Shown here one piece after another: positions 7,885 to 17,236 of a stretch of DNA of 64,000 nt. Position numbers and translations under genes: made by a program. The notes under the pieces are model-generated. The model was not told the origin of the DNA, ran no database searches, and saw only the letters and a list, made by a program, of their open reading frames with translations. Within the stretch, counting starts at the first letter, position 1; each line of letters begins with the position of its first letter. Origin of the DNA: Streptomyces actinomycinicus (GTDB lineage Bacteria > Actinomycetota > Actinomycetes > Streptomycetales > Streptomycetaceae); the NCBI RefSeq assembly GCF_016741775.1, contig NZ_JAERRK010000021.1, positions 107,480 through 171,479 of the forward strand, written 5' to 3'.

Positions 7885-10674
7885 ATGCCACGGCGAACCC
7901 CACGTACCGCCCTTGACAGACTGAGAACGTTCCGCCGACTCCCCGGGTTCCTGAAGACCGCGTCCGTATGCGTCCTGATAGCCGGTCTTCTCTCTCCCCT
8001 CACCCAGACCGCATCGGCGGCGGCCGGCGCCACGGCCGCCAACGACTACTGCGGCGGCCGGTGTTCCGACATCGTCCCGCCCGGTGAGAACGGCAACGCG
8101 ACGCTCGCGCAGATCCTGCTCAACCAGGTCTTCGGCACCCAGCCCGCACACGCCGAGGACCAGCTCGGCCCGTACGCCGGCCTCGCCACCGGCTACCCGG
8201 GCCTGACCGACGCCAAGATCAACACCTTCTTCAACGACGCCTCCTTCGGCGTCCCTTCCGACCAGGTCGCCTCCACCGAGAAGCCGGCCGGCCGCAGCGA
8301 CGTGACGATCGTCCGCGACAAGAAGACCGGTGTGCCGCACATCACGGGATCCACCCGCTACGGCACCGAGTTCGGTGCCGGTTACGCGGCGGCCGAGGAC
8401 CGGCTCTGGCTGATGGACGTGTTCCGGCACGTGGGCCGCGGCCGGCTGACCTCCTTCGCGGGCGGAGCCGCCGCCAACCAGGGCCTGGAGCAGCAGTTCT
8501 ACCGCAACGCCCCCTACACCGAGGCCGACCTCCAGGCGCAGATCGACAACGCCGTGGCCCACAACGGTGCCCGCGGCCAGCAGGCCCTCGCCGACGTCAA
8601 CGCCTACCTCGCCGGCGTCAACGCCTACATCGACGCCTCCGACAGCGGCCGTTACTTCCCCGGTGAGTACGTCCTGACCGGCCACAAGGACTCCATCACC
8701 AACGCCGGCACCATCGAGCACTTCAAGGTCACCGACCTGGTGGCGCTCGCCTCCGTGATCGGCTCGCTGTTCGGCTCCGGCGGGGGCGGCGAGGTGAACA
8801 ACGCCCTGTCGCTGCTCGCCGCCCAGGCCAGGTACGGCGTCGAGGAGGGCACCCGGGTCTGGGAGTCCTTCCGTGAACGCAACGACGCCGAGGCCGTCCT
8901 CACCCTCCACGACGGCCGGAGTTTCCCCTACGGTGCCAGGCCCGCCGACGCCCAGGGCCAGGCCCTGCCCGACGCCGGCTCCGTGACCCAGGAACCGCTG
9001 GTCTACGACCGCACCGGCAGCGCGGCCACAGCCGCCGCGAAGAGCACCTCGGCGAGCGCGGCCAGGGGCACGCTCAGCTCCGCCAGGCGCGGCATGTCCA
9101 ACGCCCTCGTGGTGAGCGGCGAGCACACCGCGAGCGGCCACCCGATCGCCGTCTTCGGGCCGCAGACCGGCTACTTCGCCCCGCAGCTGCTCATGCTCCA
9201 GGAGATCCAGGGCCCGGGCATCAGCGCCCGCGGCGCCTCCTTCGCGGGCCTGAGCATGTACGTCGAACTGGGCCGCGGCCAGGACTACTCCTGGAGCGCC
9301 ACCACCTCCGGCCAGGACATCATCGACACCTACGCGGTCGAACTGTGCCAGGACGACTACCACTACCTCCACCACGGCACCTGCACCGCCATGGAGAAGG
9401 TCGAGCAGAAGAACGCCTGGAAGCCGACCACGGCCGACGGCACCGCCGCGGGGTCGTACACCATGCGTGCGTGGCGGACCGCGTACGGTCCGGTGGAGTA
9501 CCGGGCGACCGTCGGCGGCAAGAAGGTCGCCTACACCACCCTGCGCTCCTCCTATCTGCACGAGGCCGACTCGATCATCGGCTTCCAGATGCTCAACGAC
9601 CCGGACTACGTCAAGGGCCCGCAGGACTTCCAGAGCGCCGCGCAGCACATCAACTACACCTTCAACTGGTTCTACGCCGACTCCCAGCACACCGCGTACT
9701 ACAACAGCGGTGACAACCCGGTCCGGGCGAGCGGCGTCGACGCCGAGTTCCCGGTGTGGGCGCGGCCGGAGTACGAGTGGCGGAACTGGGACCCGGCCAC
9801 CAACACGGCCGACTACACCCCGGCCTCCGCGCACCCCGGCTCGGTCGACCAGGACTACTACGTCTCCTGGAACAACAAGCAGGCCAAGGACTACACGACC
9901 GCGTCCTGGGGCGACGGATCCGTGCACCGCGGCAATCTGCTCGACGACCGGGTGAAGAAGCTGGTCGCGGCCGGCGGGGTGACCCGTACGAAACTGGTGC
10001 AGGCCATGGCCGACGCGGGCCTCGCCGACCTCCGCGCGGAGGACGTGCTGCCCGAGCTGCTCAAGGTCGTCAACTCCTCCCCGGTCACCGACCCCGCGGT
10101 CTCCGCGGCGGTGGGCAAGCTGCAGACGTGGCTGACCGCGGGCGCCAGGCGCACGGAGACGTCGGCCGGCTCGAAGACGTACGCCCATGCCGACGCGATC
10201 CGCATCCTGGACGCGTGGTGGCCGTTGCTCGTCAAGGCGGAGTTCCAGCCAGGACTCGGCGACGACCTGTACGCGGCGATCACCGCCAACCTGCCGGTCG
10301 ACGAGGCGCCGTCCGCCGGACACGGCCCGACCGGCTCGCACGCCGGAAGCTCCTTCCAGTACGGATGGTGGTCGTACGTGGACAAGGACCTCCGGGCGGT
10401 GCTGGGCGAGTCCGTGCAGGGCGGTCTCGCGCGGAAGTACTGCGGTGGCGGCAGCCTCGGCGCCTGCCGGGACGCCCTGACCGGCACCCTGAAGCAGGCG
10501 GCCGGGCTGACCGCCGCGCAGGTGTACCCGGGCGACGACCAGTGCTCGGCCGGCGACCAGTGGTGCGCCGACTCGATCGCCCAGCGCACCCTCGGCGGCA
10601 TCAAGCACGGCAGGATCAGCTGGCAGAACCGGCCGACGTTCCAGCAGGTCGTGGAGTACACGTCACACCGGTGA
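7885..10674 (+). CDS. Secreted penicillin acylase-family Ntn hydrolase, 929 aa
   Basis: N-terminal-nucleophile amidohydrolase that cleaves an acyl side chain from an amide such as a beta-lactam, lipopeptide or acyl-homoserine lactone. A signal peptide spans roughly residues 20-50 (hydrophobic SVCVLIAGLLSPL, then ASAAAGA). The precursor should self-cleave before Ser405 in RGMSNALVV, giving alpha and beta subunits, and the beta chain carries the long Trp/Tyr-rich substrate region. The ATG at 7885 is preferred over one at 7819 because GGAG precedes it and the signal peptide then starts normally. The length is slightly above the usual 750-900. The substrate cannot be assigned. Confidence 0.9.
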   Translation: MPRRTPRTALDRLRTFRRLPGFLKTASVCVLIAGLLSPLTQTASAAAGATAANDYCGGRCSDIVPPGENGNATLAQILLNQVFGTQPAHAEDQLGPYAGLATGYPGLTDAKINTFFNDASFGVPSDQVASTEKPAGRSDVTIVRDKKTGVPHITGSTRYGTEFGAGYAAAEDRLWLMDVFRHVGRGRLTSFAGGAAANQGLEQQFYRNAPYTEADLQAQIDNAVAHNGARGQQALADVNAYLAGVNAYIDASDSGRYFPGEYVLTGHKDSITNAGTIEHFKVTDLVALASVIGSLFGSGGGGEVNNALSLLAAQARYGVEEGTRVWESFRERNDAEAVLTLHDGRSFPYGARPADAQGQALPDAGSVTQEPLVYDRTGSAATAAAKSTSASAARGTLSSARRGMSNALVVSGEHTASGHPIAVFGPQTGYFAPQLLMLQEIQGPGISARGASFAGLSMYVELGRGQDYSWSATTSGQDIIDTYAVELCQDDYHYLHHGTCTAMEKVEQKNAWKPTTADGTAAGSYTMRAWRTAYGPVEYRATVGGKKVAYTTLRSSYLHEADSIIGFQMLNDPDYVKGPQDFQSAAQHINYTFNWFYADSQHTAYYNSGDNPVRASGVDAEFPVWARPEYEWRNWDPATNTADYTPASAHPGSVDQDYYVSWNNKQAKDYTTASWGDGSVHRGNLLDDRVKKLVAAGGVTRTKLVQAMADAGLADLRAEDVLPELLKVVNSSPVTDPAVSAAVGKLQTWLTAGARRTETSAGSKTYAHADAIRILDAWWPLLVKAEFQPGLGDDLYAAITANLPVDEAPSAGHGPTGSHAGSSFQYGWWSYVDKDLRAVLGESVQGGLARKYCGGGSLGACRDALTGTLKQAAGLTAAQVYPGDDQCSAGDQWCADSIAQRTLGGIKHGRISWQNRPTFQQVVEYTSHR

Positions 10675-10697
10675 CAGCAGGCCGGCCTACGGCCAAT

Positions 10698-10862
10698 GGC
10701 AAACGTCCGTGGGCCGACGTCCGTAGGCGTACGGACGTCGGCAAACGACCGTAGGTAAACCCGCCCGGCGACGAACGGTCGTCGGCAAACGGTTGTTGGC
10801 CAACGAGCGGCGGCCAACGAGCGGCGGCCGACGACCGTAGGCAAGCGTCCGTCGGCGGCGGG
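10698..10862. repeat. 14-bp tandem repeat array, about 12 units
   Basis: Units follow the consensus GGCNAACG-NNCGNN (for example GGCAAACGACCGTA and GGCCAACGAGCGGC twice in a row), in register from 10698 with one 16-bp unit in the middle. The array fills the whole gap between the convergent penicillin-acylase gene and the hydrolase gene, and stops at the hydrolase stop codon. Confidence 0.85.
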
Positions 10863-12164
10863 TCAGGTGATGCGGCCCGCCGCCAGTACCACCCGCGCCA
10901 GTTCGGGGTGCACGATGTCGCTGTGCGCCCCGGACGGCGCGCCGCCGCGTCTGACCACGGCCGCCGCGTCCACGTTCACACACCCCGACGCGGGCAGCCG
11001 GCCGGCGAGTGCGGCCGCCAGATCCAGGCGGGCGGTGCCCGGCACCGCCTGCACCCCGTCGTGTCCCATGGCGCCCCACGCCGGCCCCAGCACGGCCGCG
11101 ATCTCGTCGCCCGCGCACGAGCGGTCGTCCCCGGCGAGCCGGGAGGCCAGCGGATAGAACGTGCCGAGAGCCGCGTCGAAGTGCGAGTGGCAGCACACCA
11201 GCGGGCCGTCGATGCGCCGCTGCCGGTCCCGGAGTGCCCCCGACCGGTCCGGGGCGTGCGGCAGCCGGGCCGCGAACGCGTAATGCGAGAACGCGCCCTG
11301 GAGCAGGGTCACCGACTTCACCGCGGTCACGTCCGGGGGCAGCCCGCGCAGCGCGAACGCCACCAGCCGGCCGCCGAAGCTGTGCCCCACCAGGTGCACC
11401 CGGACCCCGGGGGCCGCCCCGGCCAGCTGTCCGAGCAGCGGCCCGAGTCCGTGTTCGCCGACCGTGCCGGCCCGCCGTTTCATCTGGTAGTACGTCACCT
11501 GCCGCAGCAGCTCCTTGGCGCCGTCCCAGGGATTCGGCAGGCTGAACCGGGCACCGCTCGCCGACGCGTCGAGCGCGGCCAGGGCGTCCGCGAACTGCTC
11601 GCAGGCGGTCACCGGATCCCCGTCGAACACGGCCGGTTCGCCCGGCTCGTCGGTGTCGGCCGCCCCTGGCCGCTCCCCGGCCGGCAGCAGCCGTGCCAGC
11701 CGCCCGAACTCGGTCAGGCCCTCGGTCCCGCCGGACGGTTCGTCCAGCATGCGGGCCAGCTGGTCCACGATCGCCGCCCGGCCGGGGAACGTCTCCAGCA
11801 GTGCCCGCCGGGTGTCCTTGTCCAGCGCCGGACGCGGCGCCGCCGCCACCGCCTCCCCGGCCGCCACGGACCTCGGGAAGTCCGGGACGGGCTCGTCGCT
11901 GAACCGCATCGACGGCCAGACCACGCCGACGTACCCGAGCCGGGCCCTCGGGGCCAGCTTCGGGACCGGGGCGAAGAAGCGGCGGTACAGCCGGGTCGCG
12001 CCCGAGCGGTCGTTGTTCCAGCCGTGCGAGAAGACGATCAGGTCACGGACACCGTGCTCCCTGACCTGGGCCAGCAGCCGGTCGCGTTCGGCGCCCTCGG
12101 CGTCCCCGTCCGCGTCGAAGGTCAGCTCCCAGTAGGGGGTCACGCTCATCCCAGGCTCCGCCAT
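10863..12164 (-). CDS. Alpha/beta-hydrolase-like serine hydrolase, 433 aa
   Basis: Contains DLIVFSHGWNND near residue 40 (oxyanion-hole strand) and the nucleophile elbow VHLVGHSFGGRLVAFAL, so a lipase/esterase-type hydrolase is likely. A His late in the protein (CCHSHFDAALG region) may complete the triad. There is no signal peptide, so it is probably cytoplasmic. The start at 12164 (MAEPGMSV) has GAGGGAG 6 bp upstream; ATG at 12149 (MSVTPYW) with GGAG is an equally reasonable alternative. Such large DUF-type hydrolases are common in Streptomyces and their substrates are unknown. Confidence 0.75.
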   Translation of the reverse strand: MAEPGMSVTPYWELTFDADGDAEGAERDRLLAQVREHGVRDLIVFSHGWNNDRSGATRLYRRFFAPVPKLAPRARLGYVGVVWPSMRFSDEPVPDFPRSVAAGEAVAAAPRPALDKDTRRALLETFPGRAAIVDQLARMLDEPSGGTEGLTEFGRLARLLPAGERPGAADTDEPGEPAVFDGDPVTACEQFADALAALDASASGARFSLPNPWDGAKELLRQVTYYQMKRRAGTVGEHGLGPLLGQLAGAAPGVRVHLVGHSFGGRLVAFALRGLPPDVTAVKSVTLLQGAFSHYAFAARLPHAPDRSGALRDRQRRIDGPLVCCHSHFDAALGTFYPLASRLAGDDRSCAGDEIAAVLGPAWGAMGHDGVQAVPGTARLDLAAALAGRLPASGCVNVDAAAVVRRGGAPSGAHSDIVHPELARVVLAAGRIT

Positions 12165-12245
12165 GACAGGCTCCCTCATGCCCCGAAACGGTGCGATGCG
12201 CGCGTATCGTCCTGCGGCGACCCGGAGTTGGCCATACGGCGGGGC

Positions 12246-13475
12246 TCACTTGTAGAGCAGATACTCCTTCCGGGTCCGCCGGAACGCGGACAGCTCCTCC
12301 TGCCAGGCGCCCGTCACCTCGTCCGGGCCGGCACCCGCGTCGATCATCGTGCGCACCCGCGCGGAACCGGTGAGCTTGTCGATCCAGTTGTCGGACCGCC
12401 AGGCGAAGCCGCTCCACACCTTCCGCGCGGTCACCAGCAGCGCGATCCCGGTGCGTACGGGGTCGTAGGCGGCGCGGTCCAGCACGTGGATCTGCACACC
12501 GCCGACGGTTCTGCCCTGGAACTTGGAGAACGTCGGCGTGAAGTACGCCTCCCGGAACCGCACGCCGGGCAGCCCGAGTGCGTTCGCGGCGGCGGCCCAG
12601 CGGCCGTCGACGCCCTCGGCGCCCAGGAGTTCGAAGGGCCGGGTCGTGCCGCGGCCCTCGGAGAGGTTGGTGCCCTCGAACATGCAGGTGCCGGAGTACA
12701 CCAACGCGGTGTCGGGCGTGGGCATGTTGGGGCTCGGCGGCACCCAGGGCAGGCCGGAGGCGTCGTAGAACGCGCTGCGCTTCCAGCCCGTCATCAGGAC
12801 GGTCTCCAGGGGCACGGGCGTGGTCAGGAACTCCCCGTTGAACAGGCGGGCCAGCTCCGCCACGGTCATGCCGTGCGCCTGGGCGATCGGCTGCCGGCCG
12901 ACGAAGGTGGCGAACTCCTTGTGCAGGACCGGGCCCTGCGCGGAGCGGCCCGTCACCGGGTTCGGGCGGTCCAGCACGACGAAGCGCTTGCCGGCGAGCT
13001 GGGCCGCCTCCATGCAGTCGTACAGGGTCCAGATGTACGTGTAGAAGCGGGCGCCGACGTCCTGGATGTCGAAGACGACGGTGTCGACGCCGGAGGTGGT
13101 GAACACCTCGGCGAGCGGCCGGCCGTTCTTCAGGTACGTGTCGTACACCGGGAGTCCGGTCGCCGGGTCGTCGTAGCGGCCCTCGGAGCCGCCCGCCTGC
13201 GCGGTGCCGCGGAAGCCGTGCTCGGGACCGAACACCGCCGTCAGCCGCACCCGGGGGTCCTGGTGCATGACGTCGACGATGTGGCGGGCGTCCGTGGTGA
13301 CGCCCGTGGGATTGGTGACGACACCGACTTTCCGGCCGTCGAGGGCCGCGTATCCGTCGGATGCCAGGCGCTCGAAGCCGGTGCACAGGCGAGGGCCGGC
13401 AGCGGCGGCGACCGGTGCCTGCGGCACGGCCGCCGTGGCGGCCGATGCCAGAAGGGTCCGTCGGGACAGGCGCAT
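12246..13475 (-). CDS. DUF1343/NamZ-type exo-beta-N-acetylmuramidase, Tat-exported, 409 aa
   Basis: Full-length DUF1343 protein, the family that includes the Bacillus NamZ enzyme, which removes terminal MurNAc from peptidoglycan fragments. The family motifs VFGPEHGFRG, VFDIQDVGARFYTY, LDRPNP and EGTNLSEGRGTTRPF are all present. The N-terminus reads MRLSRRTLLASA followed by a hydrophobic Ala-rich stretch, a twin-arginine signal, so it is expected outside the cell. A role in recycling cell-wall muropeptides is inferred from the family. The upstream 155 bp hold a dispersed repeat copy and the TetR-type operator belonging to the divergent SDR gene. Confidence 0.9.
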   Translation of the reverse strand: MRLSRRTLLASAATAAVPQAPVAAAAGPRLCTGFERLASDGYAALDGRKVGVVTNPTGVTTDARHIVDVMHQDPRVRLTAVFGPEHGFRGTAQAGGSEGRYDDPATGLPVYDTYLKNGRPLAEVFTTSGVDTVVFDIQDVGARFYTYIWTLYDCMEAAQLAGKRFVVLDRPNPVTGRSAQGPVLHKEFATFVGRQPIAQAHGMTVAELARLFNGEFLTTPVPLETVLMTGWKRSAFYDASGLPWVPPSPNMPTPDTALVYSGTCMFEGTNLSEGRGTTRPFELLGAEGVDGRWAAAANALGLPGVRFREAYFTPTFSKFQGRTVGGVQIHVLDRAAYDPVRTGIALLVTARKVWSGFAWRSDNWIDKLTGSARVRTMIDAGAGPDEVTGAWQEELSAFRRTRKEYLLYK

Positions 13476-13508
13476 GAGTACCTCCGGTCAGGTGAAGGTG
13501 CAGGCCGT

Positions 13509-13543
13509 GGGGTGGCTGGTCGCGCGGTTCCCCCGCGCCACTT
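13509..13543. repeat. Copy of dispersed intergenic element
   Basis: GGGTGGCTGGTCGCGCGGTT followed by CCCCCGCGCC matches the element found in tandem at 4865-4990 and inverted at 55838-55895. It lies in the divergent region between the NamZ-like gene and the SDR gene. Confidence 0.6.
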
Positions 13544-13572
13544 AGGTTGGAGCACTTCCCCTTCCTTCACAC

Positions 13573-13590
13573 ATACCGACCGGTTAGTCT
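13573..13590. promoter_or_regulatory. TetR-type operator ATACCGACCGGT, site 1
   Basis: ATACCGACCGGTTAGTCT lies 41 bp upstream of the SDR start. Twelve bases (ATACCGACCGGT) are identical, in the same orientation relative to the downstream gene, to the site in front of the kinase gene at 20023-20040. The right half of the dyad is degenerate here. The likely binder is the TetR protein encoded at 16094. Confidence 0.6.
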
Positions 13591-13630
13591 GGCGTGGACG
13601 AGCCGAGTCGTGCCATGCCGAAGGAGACCG

Positions 13631-14404
13631 ATGGTGGAAGCCGTGCAGGATGCGGGAGTGGTCGTCACCGGAGCGGGCGGGGGCATCGGTGCCGCGCTGG
13701 CCCGGCGGTTCGCCGCCGGGGGCGCCCGGGTCGTGGTGAACGACCTGGACGCCGGGAAGGCGCGCGCGGTGGCCGAGGAGATCGGCGGGATCGCGGTGCC
13801 CGGCGACGCCTCCGCGATCGTCCCCGAGGCCCGCGACGCGCTCGGCGGCACGGTGGACGTCTACTGCGCCAACGCGGGCGTCGCCTTCGAGGACGGCGAG
13901 CCCGGCGGTGCCCTGGACGAGCAGTCCTGGGCCACGTCCTGGGACGTCAACCTGATGGCCCACGTCCGCGCGGCCCACGCGCTGCTGCCCGGCTGGCTGG
14001 AGCGGGGCGGCGGGCGGTTCGTGTCCACCGTCTCCGCCGCGGGGCTGCTGACGATGATCGGCGCGCCGTCCTACAGCGTCACCAAGCACGGCGCCTACGC
14101 CTTCGCCGAGTGGCTGTCGCTGACGTACCGTCATCGGGGGATCAAGGTCCACGCCATCTGCCCGCAGGGCGTGCGCACCGACATGCTGGCCGCCACCGGC
14201 AGCGCGGGCGACCTGGTGCTGCAGCCCACCGCGATCGAACCCGAGGACGTGGCCGAGGCGCTGATGCAGGGCATCGCCGACGACCGCTTCCTGGTCCTGC
14301 CGCACCCCGAGGTCGCCGGCTTCTACCGGCTGCGGGCCGCCGAGCCCGACCGCTGGCTCGCTACCATGAACCACATCCAGCAGAAATGGGAGGCCGGCCG
14401 GTGA
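13631..14404 (+). CDS. Short-chain dehydrogenase/reductase, 257 aa
   Basis: Classical SDR. The nucleotide-binding TGAGGGIGAALARRF is at the N-terminus, CANAGV follows, and the catalytic Ser/Tyr/Lys are in STVSAAG and YSVTKHG. ND at the end of beta2 suggests NAD. The ATG at 13631 has AAGGAG 4 bp upstream. It is translationally coupled to the ligase gene (GTGA overlap). From the neighbourhood it may reduce a keto group on an acyl-CoA, as LvaD does in levulinate catabolism. That role is inferred. Confidence 0.9.
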   Translation: MVEAVQDAGVVVTGAGGGIGAALARRFAAGGARVVVNDLDAGKARAVAEEIGGIAVPGDASAIVPEARDALGGTVDVYCANAGVAFEDGEPGGALDEQSWATSWDVNLMAHVRAAHALLPGWLERGGGRFVSTVSAAGLLTMIGAPSYSVTKHGAYAFAEWLSLTYRHRGIKVHAICPQGVRTDMLAATGSAGDLVLQPTAIEPEDVAEALMQGIADDRFLVLPHPEVAGFYRLRAAEPDRWLATMNHIQQKWEAGR

Positions 14405-16077
14405 CCAGCCCGGGGTACGCCGACCGCCCCTGGCGTGCACTCCTCAACGAGGCCCAGCGCGCCCCGGCCGGCCCGGCCGACTCGCTCGTGCACGCCCTGC
14501 GCACGGCCGTCGCCGAGGCCCCGGACCGCACCTTCCTCGCCTACTTCGACGCCCGCCTGAGCTACCGCGAGGTCGACGAGCTGAGCGACGGCGTGGCCGC
14601 CCACCTCGCCGCACGCGGCCTGGAGCGCGGCGACCGGGTGGCCGTCCTGCTGCAGAACTCCCCCCACTTCGTGCTGGCGGTGCTCGGCGCCTGGAAGGCG
14701 GGTGCGACCGTCGTCCCGGTCAACCCCATGTACAAGTCGGGGGAGGTGGCGCACGTCCTGCGGGACGGCGAGGTGGCCGCGCTGATCTGCTCCGAACGGG
14801 CCTGGGAGTCGTACCTGGCGCAGACGGCCGCCGGCTCGCCGGTGCGGATCGTGCTGACCGCCTGCGAGCTGGACTTCCAGACGCGGAACGACCCGCGGGT
14901 GCTCACCTTCGAACGGCTGCCCGAGGCCCCGGGCACCGACGACCTGGTGGCCGTCGCTCGCCGGGGCGGCCGGGCTCCCGAGGGGCGTGCGCCGCGCCCG
15001 GAGGACCTCGCGCTGATCAGCTACACCTCGGGGACCAGTGGCACGCCCAAGGGTGCCACCAACACACACGCCAACATGATGTACAACGCCGAGCGGCAGG
15101 GCGCCGGGCTCGGTCTGCCCGTGCCGCCCGTCTACCACGCCCTCGCGCCGCTGTTCCACATCACCGGCATGGTCTGCCAGTTCGGCTCCTGCCTCAACAG
15201 CGCGGGCACCCTGGTGCTCACCTACCGCTTCGAGCCCGGCGTCGCGCTGGAGGCCTTCGCCGAGCACCGCCCGCACTACACGGTCGGCCCCGCCACCGCC
15301 TACATGGCGCTCGCCGCCCACCCGGACGTCACCCGCGAGCACTTCGCCTCCTTCGTGAACCTCTCGTCGGGCGGCGCGCCGGTGCCGCCGGCCCTGGTGG
15401 AGAGGTTCCGGGAGCGCTTCGGGCCGTACATCCGCGTCGGCTACGGCCTCACCGAGTGCAGCGGCCCCTGCGCCTCGGTCCCGCCCGGACGGACGGCGCC
15501 CGTGGACCCGGTCTCGGGGACGCTGTCCGTCGGCGTGCCGGGCACCGACACCCTCGTGCGCATCCTTGACGAGCAGGGCGCGGAGGTGCCCTTCGGGGAG
15601 CGCGGCGAGATCGTGGTCCGCGGGCCGCAGGTGGTGTCCGGCTACTGGCGGCGCCCGGACGCCACGGCCGAGACCTTCCCGGACGGCGAGCTGCGCACCG
15701 GGGACATCGGGTTCATGGACGAACAGGGCTGGCTGTACGTCGTCGACCGCAAGAAGGACATGATCAACGCGTCCGGTTTCAAGGTGTGGCCGCGCGAGGT
15801 CGAGGACGTCCTGTACACCCACCCGGCGGTGCGCGAGGCGGCCGTCGTCGGCGTGCCCGACGGATACCGCGGCGAGACCGTCAAGGCCTACGTCAGCGTG
15901 CGCCCGGGGGCCGCGGCGGACCCGGATGAACTCGCGGTGTACTGCAAGGAGAGACTGGCCGCGTACAAGTACCCGCGGCAGGTCGAGATCCTGTCCGACT
16001 TGCCCAAGACGGCGAGTGGGAAGATCCTCCGTCGGGAACTGCGTTCCCGGACCCCGAACGAGCAGCAGCAGATCTGA
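14401..16077 (+). CDS. AMP-dependent acyl-CoA synthetase, 558 aa
   Basis: ATP-dependent activation of a carboxylic acid to its CoA thioester via an acyl-adenylate. The P-loop YTSGTSGTPKGATNTH, GYGLTECSG, the hinge DRKKDMINASGFKVWP and the C-terminal catalytic lysine in PKTASGKILRREL are all intact. The GTG start overlaps the SDR stop (GTGA), so the two are translationally coupled. Length is normal for the class. The substrate is not readable from sequence; medium-chain or functionalised acids are likely given the neighbours. It is followed 16 bp later by the TetR gene. Confidence 0.92.
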   Translation: MTSPGYADRPWRALLNEAQRAPAGPADSLVHALRTAVAEAPDRTFLAYFDARLSYREVDELSDGVAAHLAARGLERGDRVAVLLQNSPHFVLAVLGAWKAGATVVPVNPMYKSGEVAHVLRDGEVAALICSERAWESYLAQTAAGSPVRIVLTACELDFQTRNDPRVLTFERLPEAPGTDDLVAVARRGGRAPEGRAPRPEDLALISYTSGTSGTPKGATNTHANMMYNAERQGAGLGLPVPPVYHALAPLFHITGMVCQFGSCLNSAGTLVLTYRFEPGVALEAFAEHRPHYTVGPATAYMALAAHPDVTREHFASFVNLSSGGAPVPPALVERFRERFGPYIRVGYGLTECSGPCASVPPGRTAPVDPVSGTLSVGVPGTDTLVRILDEQGAEVPFGERGEIVVRGPQVVSGYWRRPDATAETFPDGELRTGDIGFMDEQGWLYVVDRKKDMINASGFKVWPREVEDVLYTHPAVREAAVVGVPDGYRGETVKAYVSVRPGAAADPDELAVYCKERLAAYKYPRQVEILSDLPKTASGKILRRELRSRTPNEQQQI

Positions 16078-16093
16078 AAGGCAGGTGGCGGCA

Positions 16094-16687
16094 GTGCCCA
16101 GGACGACGGACGGTGACGGCACGCCCGTCCCGCAGCGGCTGCTCGCCGCCGCCACCCGGCTCTTCGCCGAGCAGGGCTACGACCGCACCTCCGTGCAGGA
16201 GATCGTGGAGGCGGCCGGCGTCACCAAGGGCGCGCTGTACCACTACTTCGGATCCAAGGACGACCTGCTGCACGAGGTGTACGCGCGCATGCTGCGCGTC
16301 CAGCAGGAGCGGCTGGACCACTTCGCCGGGCTGGACGCGCCGGTGGAGCAGCGGCTCAGGGCCGCGGCGGCCGACGTGGTCGTCACGACCATCGAGAACC
16401 TCGACGACGCGATGATCTTCTTCCGGTCCATGCACCATCTGAGCCCGGAGAAGAACAAGCAGGTCCGTGCCGAGCGCCGGCGCTACCACGAGCGCTTCCG
16501 CGCACTCATCGAGGAGGGCCAGAAGGCGGGCGTCTTCTCCACGGCTACCCCGGCCGACCTGGTGGTGGACTACCACTTCGGCTCCGTGCACCACCTGTCG
16601 ACCTGGTACCGCCCGGGCGGCCCGCTCACCCCCCAGCAGGTCGCCGACCACCTCGCCGACCTGCTGCTGCGGGCGCTGCGCGTGTGA
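16094..16687 (+). CDS. TetR-family regulator of the SDR-ligase operon, 197 aa
   Basis: HTH at residues about 25-48 (RTSVQEIVEAAGVTKGALYHYF) and a TetR C-terminal domain containing FFRSMHHLSPEKNKQ and VDYHFGSVHHLSTWY. It is the third gene of the operon begun by the SDR, so it likely represses its own operon through the 13573-13590 site. It may also control the kinase-dehydrogenase operon, which has a better copy of the same operator. GTG at 16094 preceded by AGGTGG is chosen; upstream in-frame residues overlap the ligase end. Confidence 0.87.
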   Translation: MPRTTDGDGTPVPQRLLAAATRLFAEQGYDRTSVQEIVEAAGVTKGALYHYFGSKDDLLHEVYARMLRVQQERLDHFAGLDAPVEQRLRAAAADVVVTTIENLDDAMIFFRSMHHLSPEKNKQVRAERRRYHERFRALIEEGQKAGVFSTATPADLVVDYHFGSVHHLSTWYRPGGPLTPQQVADHLADLLLRALRV

Positions 16688-16733
16688 ACCCGGCGCCCTG
16701 CGGACCCGGCCGCGCAGCCGGTGCCCCGGCGGC

Positions 16734-16753
16734 CCGCCGGTCAGGACCGGCGG
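16734..16753. terminator. GC hairpin between convergent TetR and HxlR genes
   Basis: CCGCCGGTC and GACCGGCGG form a perfect 9-bp stem, within the 75-bp convergent gap. Confidence 0.5.
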
Positions 16754-16762
16754 CGTCGCCCG

Positions 16763-17143
16763 TCAGGCGTCGAAGCGGCGCCGGGACGACTCGATGTCAC
16801 CCAGATACCGGCGGGTCCATGCGCACATGCCGTCGATCGTGACGCGCAGGGCCCGGCCCGGCTCGGTGAGCGTGTACTCGACCCGGGGCGGCACGGTCGG
16901 GTGCACGGTCCGCTCGACCAGGCCGTTGCGCTCCAGCATGCGCAGGTTCTGGGTGAGCATCTTGTGGCTGATGCCCTCGATGCTGTCGCGCAACCCGCTG
17001 AAGCGGAGGGTGCGGTCGGCGATCTCCTCGATGATGAGCAGCGCCCACTTGTTGGCGATGTCGGAGAAGATCTCTCTTCCCAGCGAGTCCGCCCGGGTCA
17101 GGTCCGCGTCCTCGGGCGAGCCCGTGAACTGCTTGGTCACCAT
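16763..17143 (-). CDS. HxlR-family transcriptional regulator, 126 aa
   Basis: Single winged-helix domain with the family signature IANKWALLIIEEIADRTLRF, then GISHKMLTQNLRMLERNGLV and the wing. HxlR proteins often control a divergent enzyme gene, and here the RidA-like gene starts 94 bp away in the opposite direction. A Cys is present only at CAWTRR, so redox sensing as in some HxlR proteins is possible but not supported by a conserved N-terminal Cys. Confidence 0.9.
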   Translation of the reverse strand: MVTKQFTGSPEDADLTRADSLGREIFSDIANKWALLIIEEIADRTLRFSGLRDSIEGISHKMLTQNLRMLERNGLVERTVHPTVPPRVEYTLTEPGRALRVTIDGMCAWTRRYLGDIESSRRRFDA

Positions 17144-17195
17144 GAGGTTCCCCAGTCACTGAAAAGTGCGTTCTTCCAGGTCAACGTCAACTCTC

Positions 17196-17212
17196 TTACG
17201 GTGCCCCGGTAA
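17196..17212. promoter_or_regulatory. TTAC-N9-GTAA dyad in HxlR/RidA divergent region
   Basis: A short inverted repeat 24 bp upstream of the RidA-like start. HxlR-family operators often have a similar form. The arms are only 4 bp, so support is weak. Confidence 0.25.
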
Positions 17213-17236
17213 CCACAAGAGAGCATGGAGGACGGC

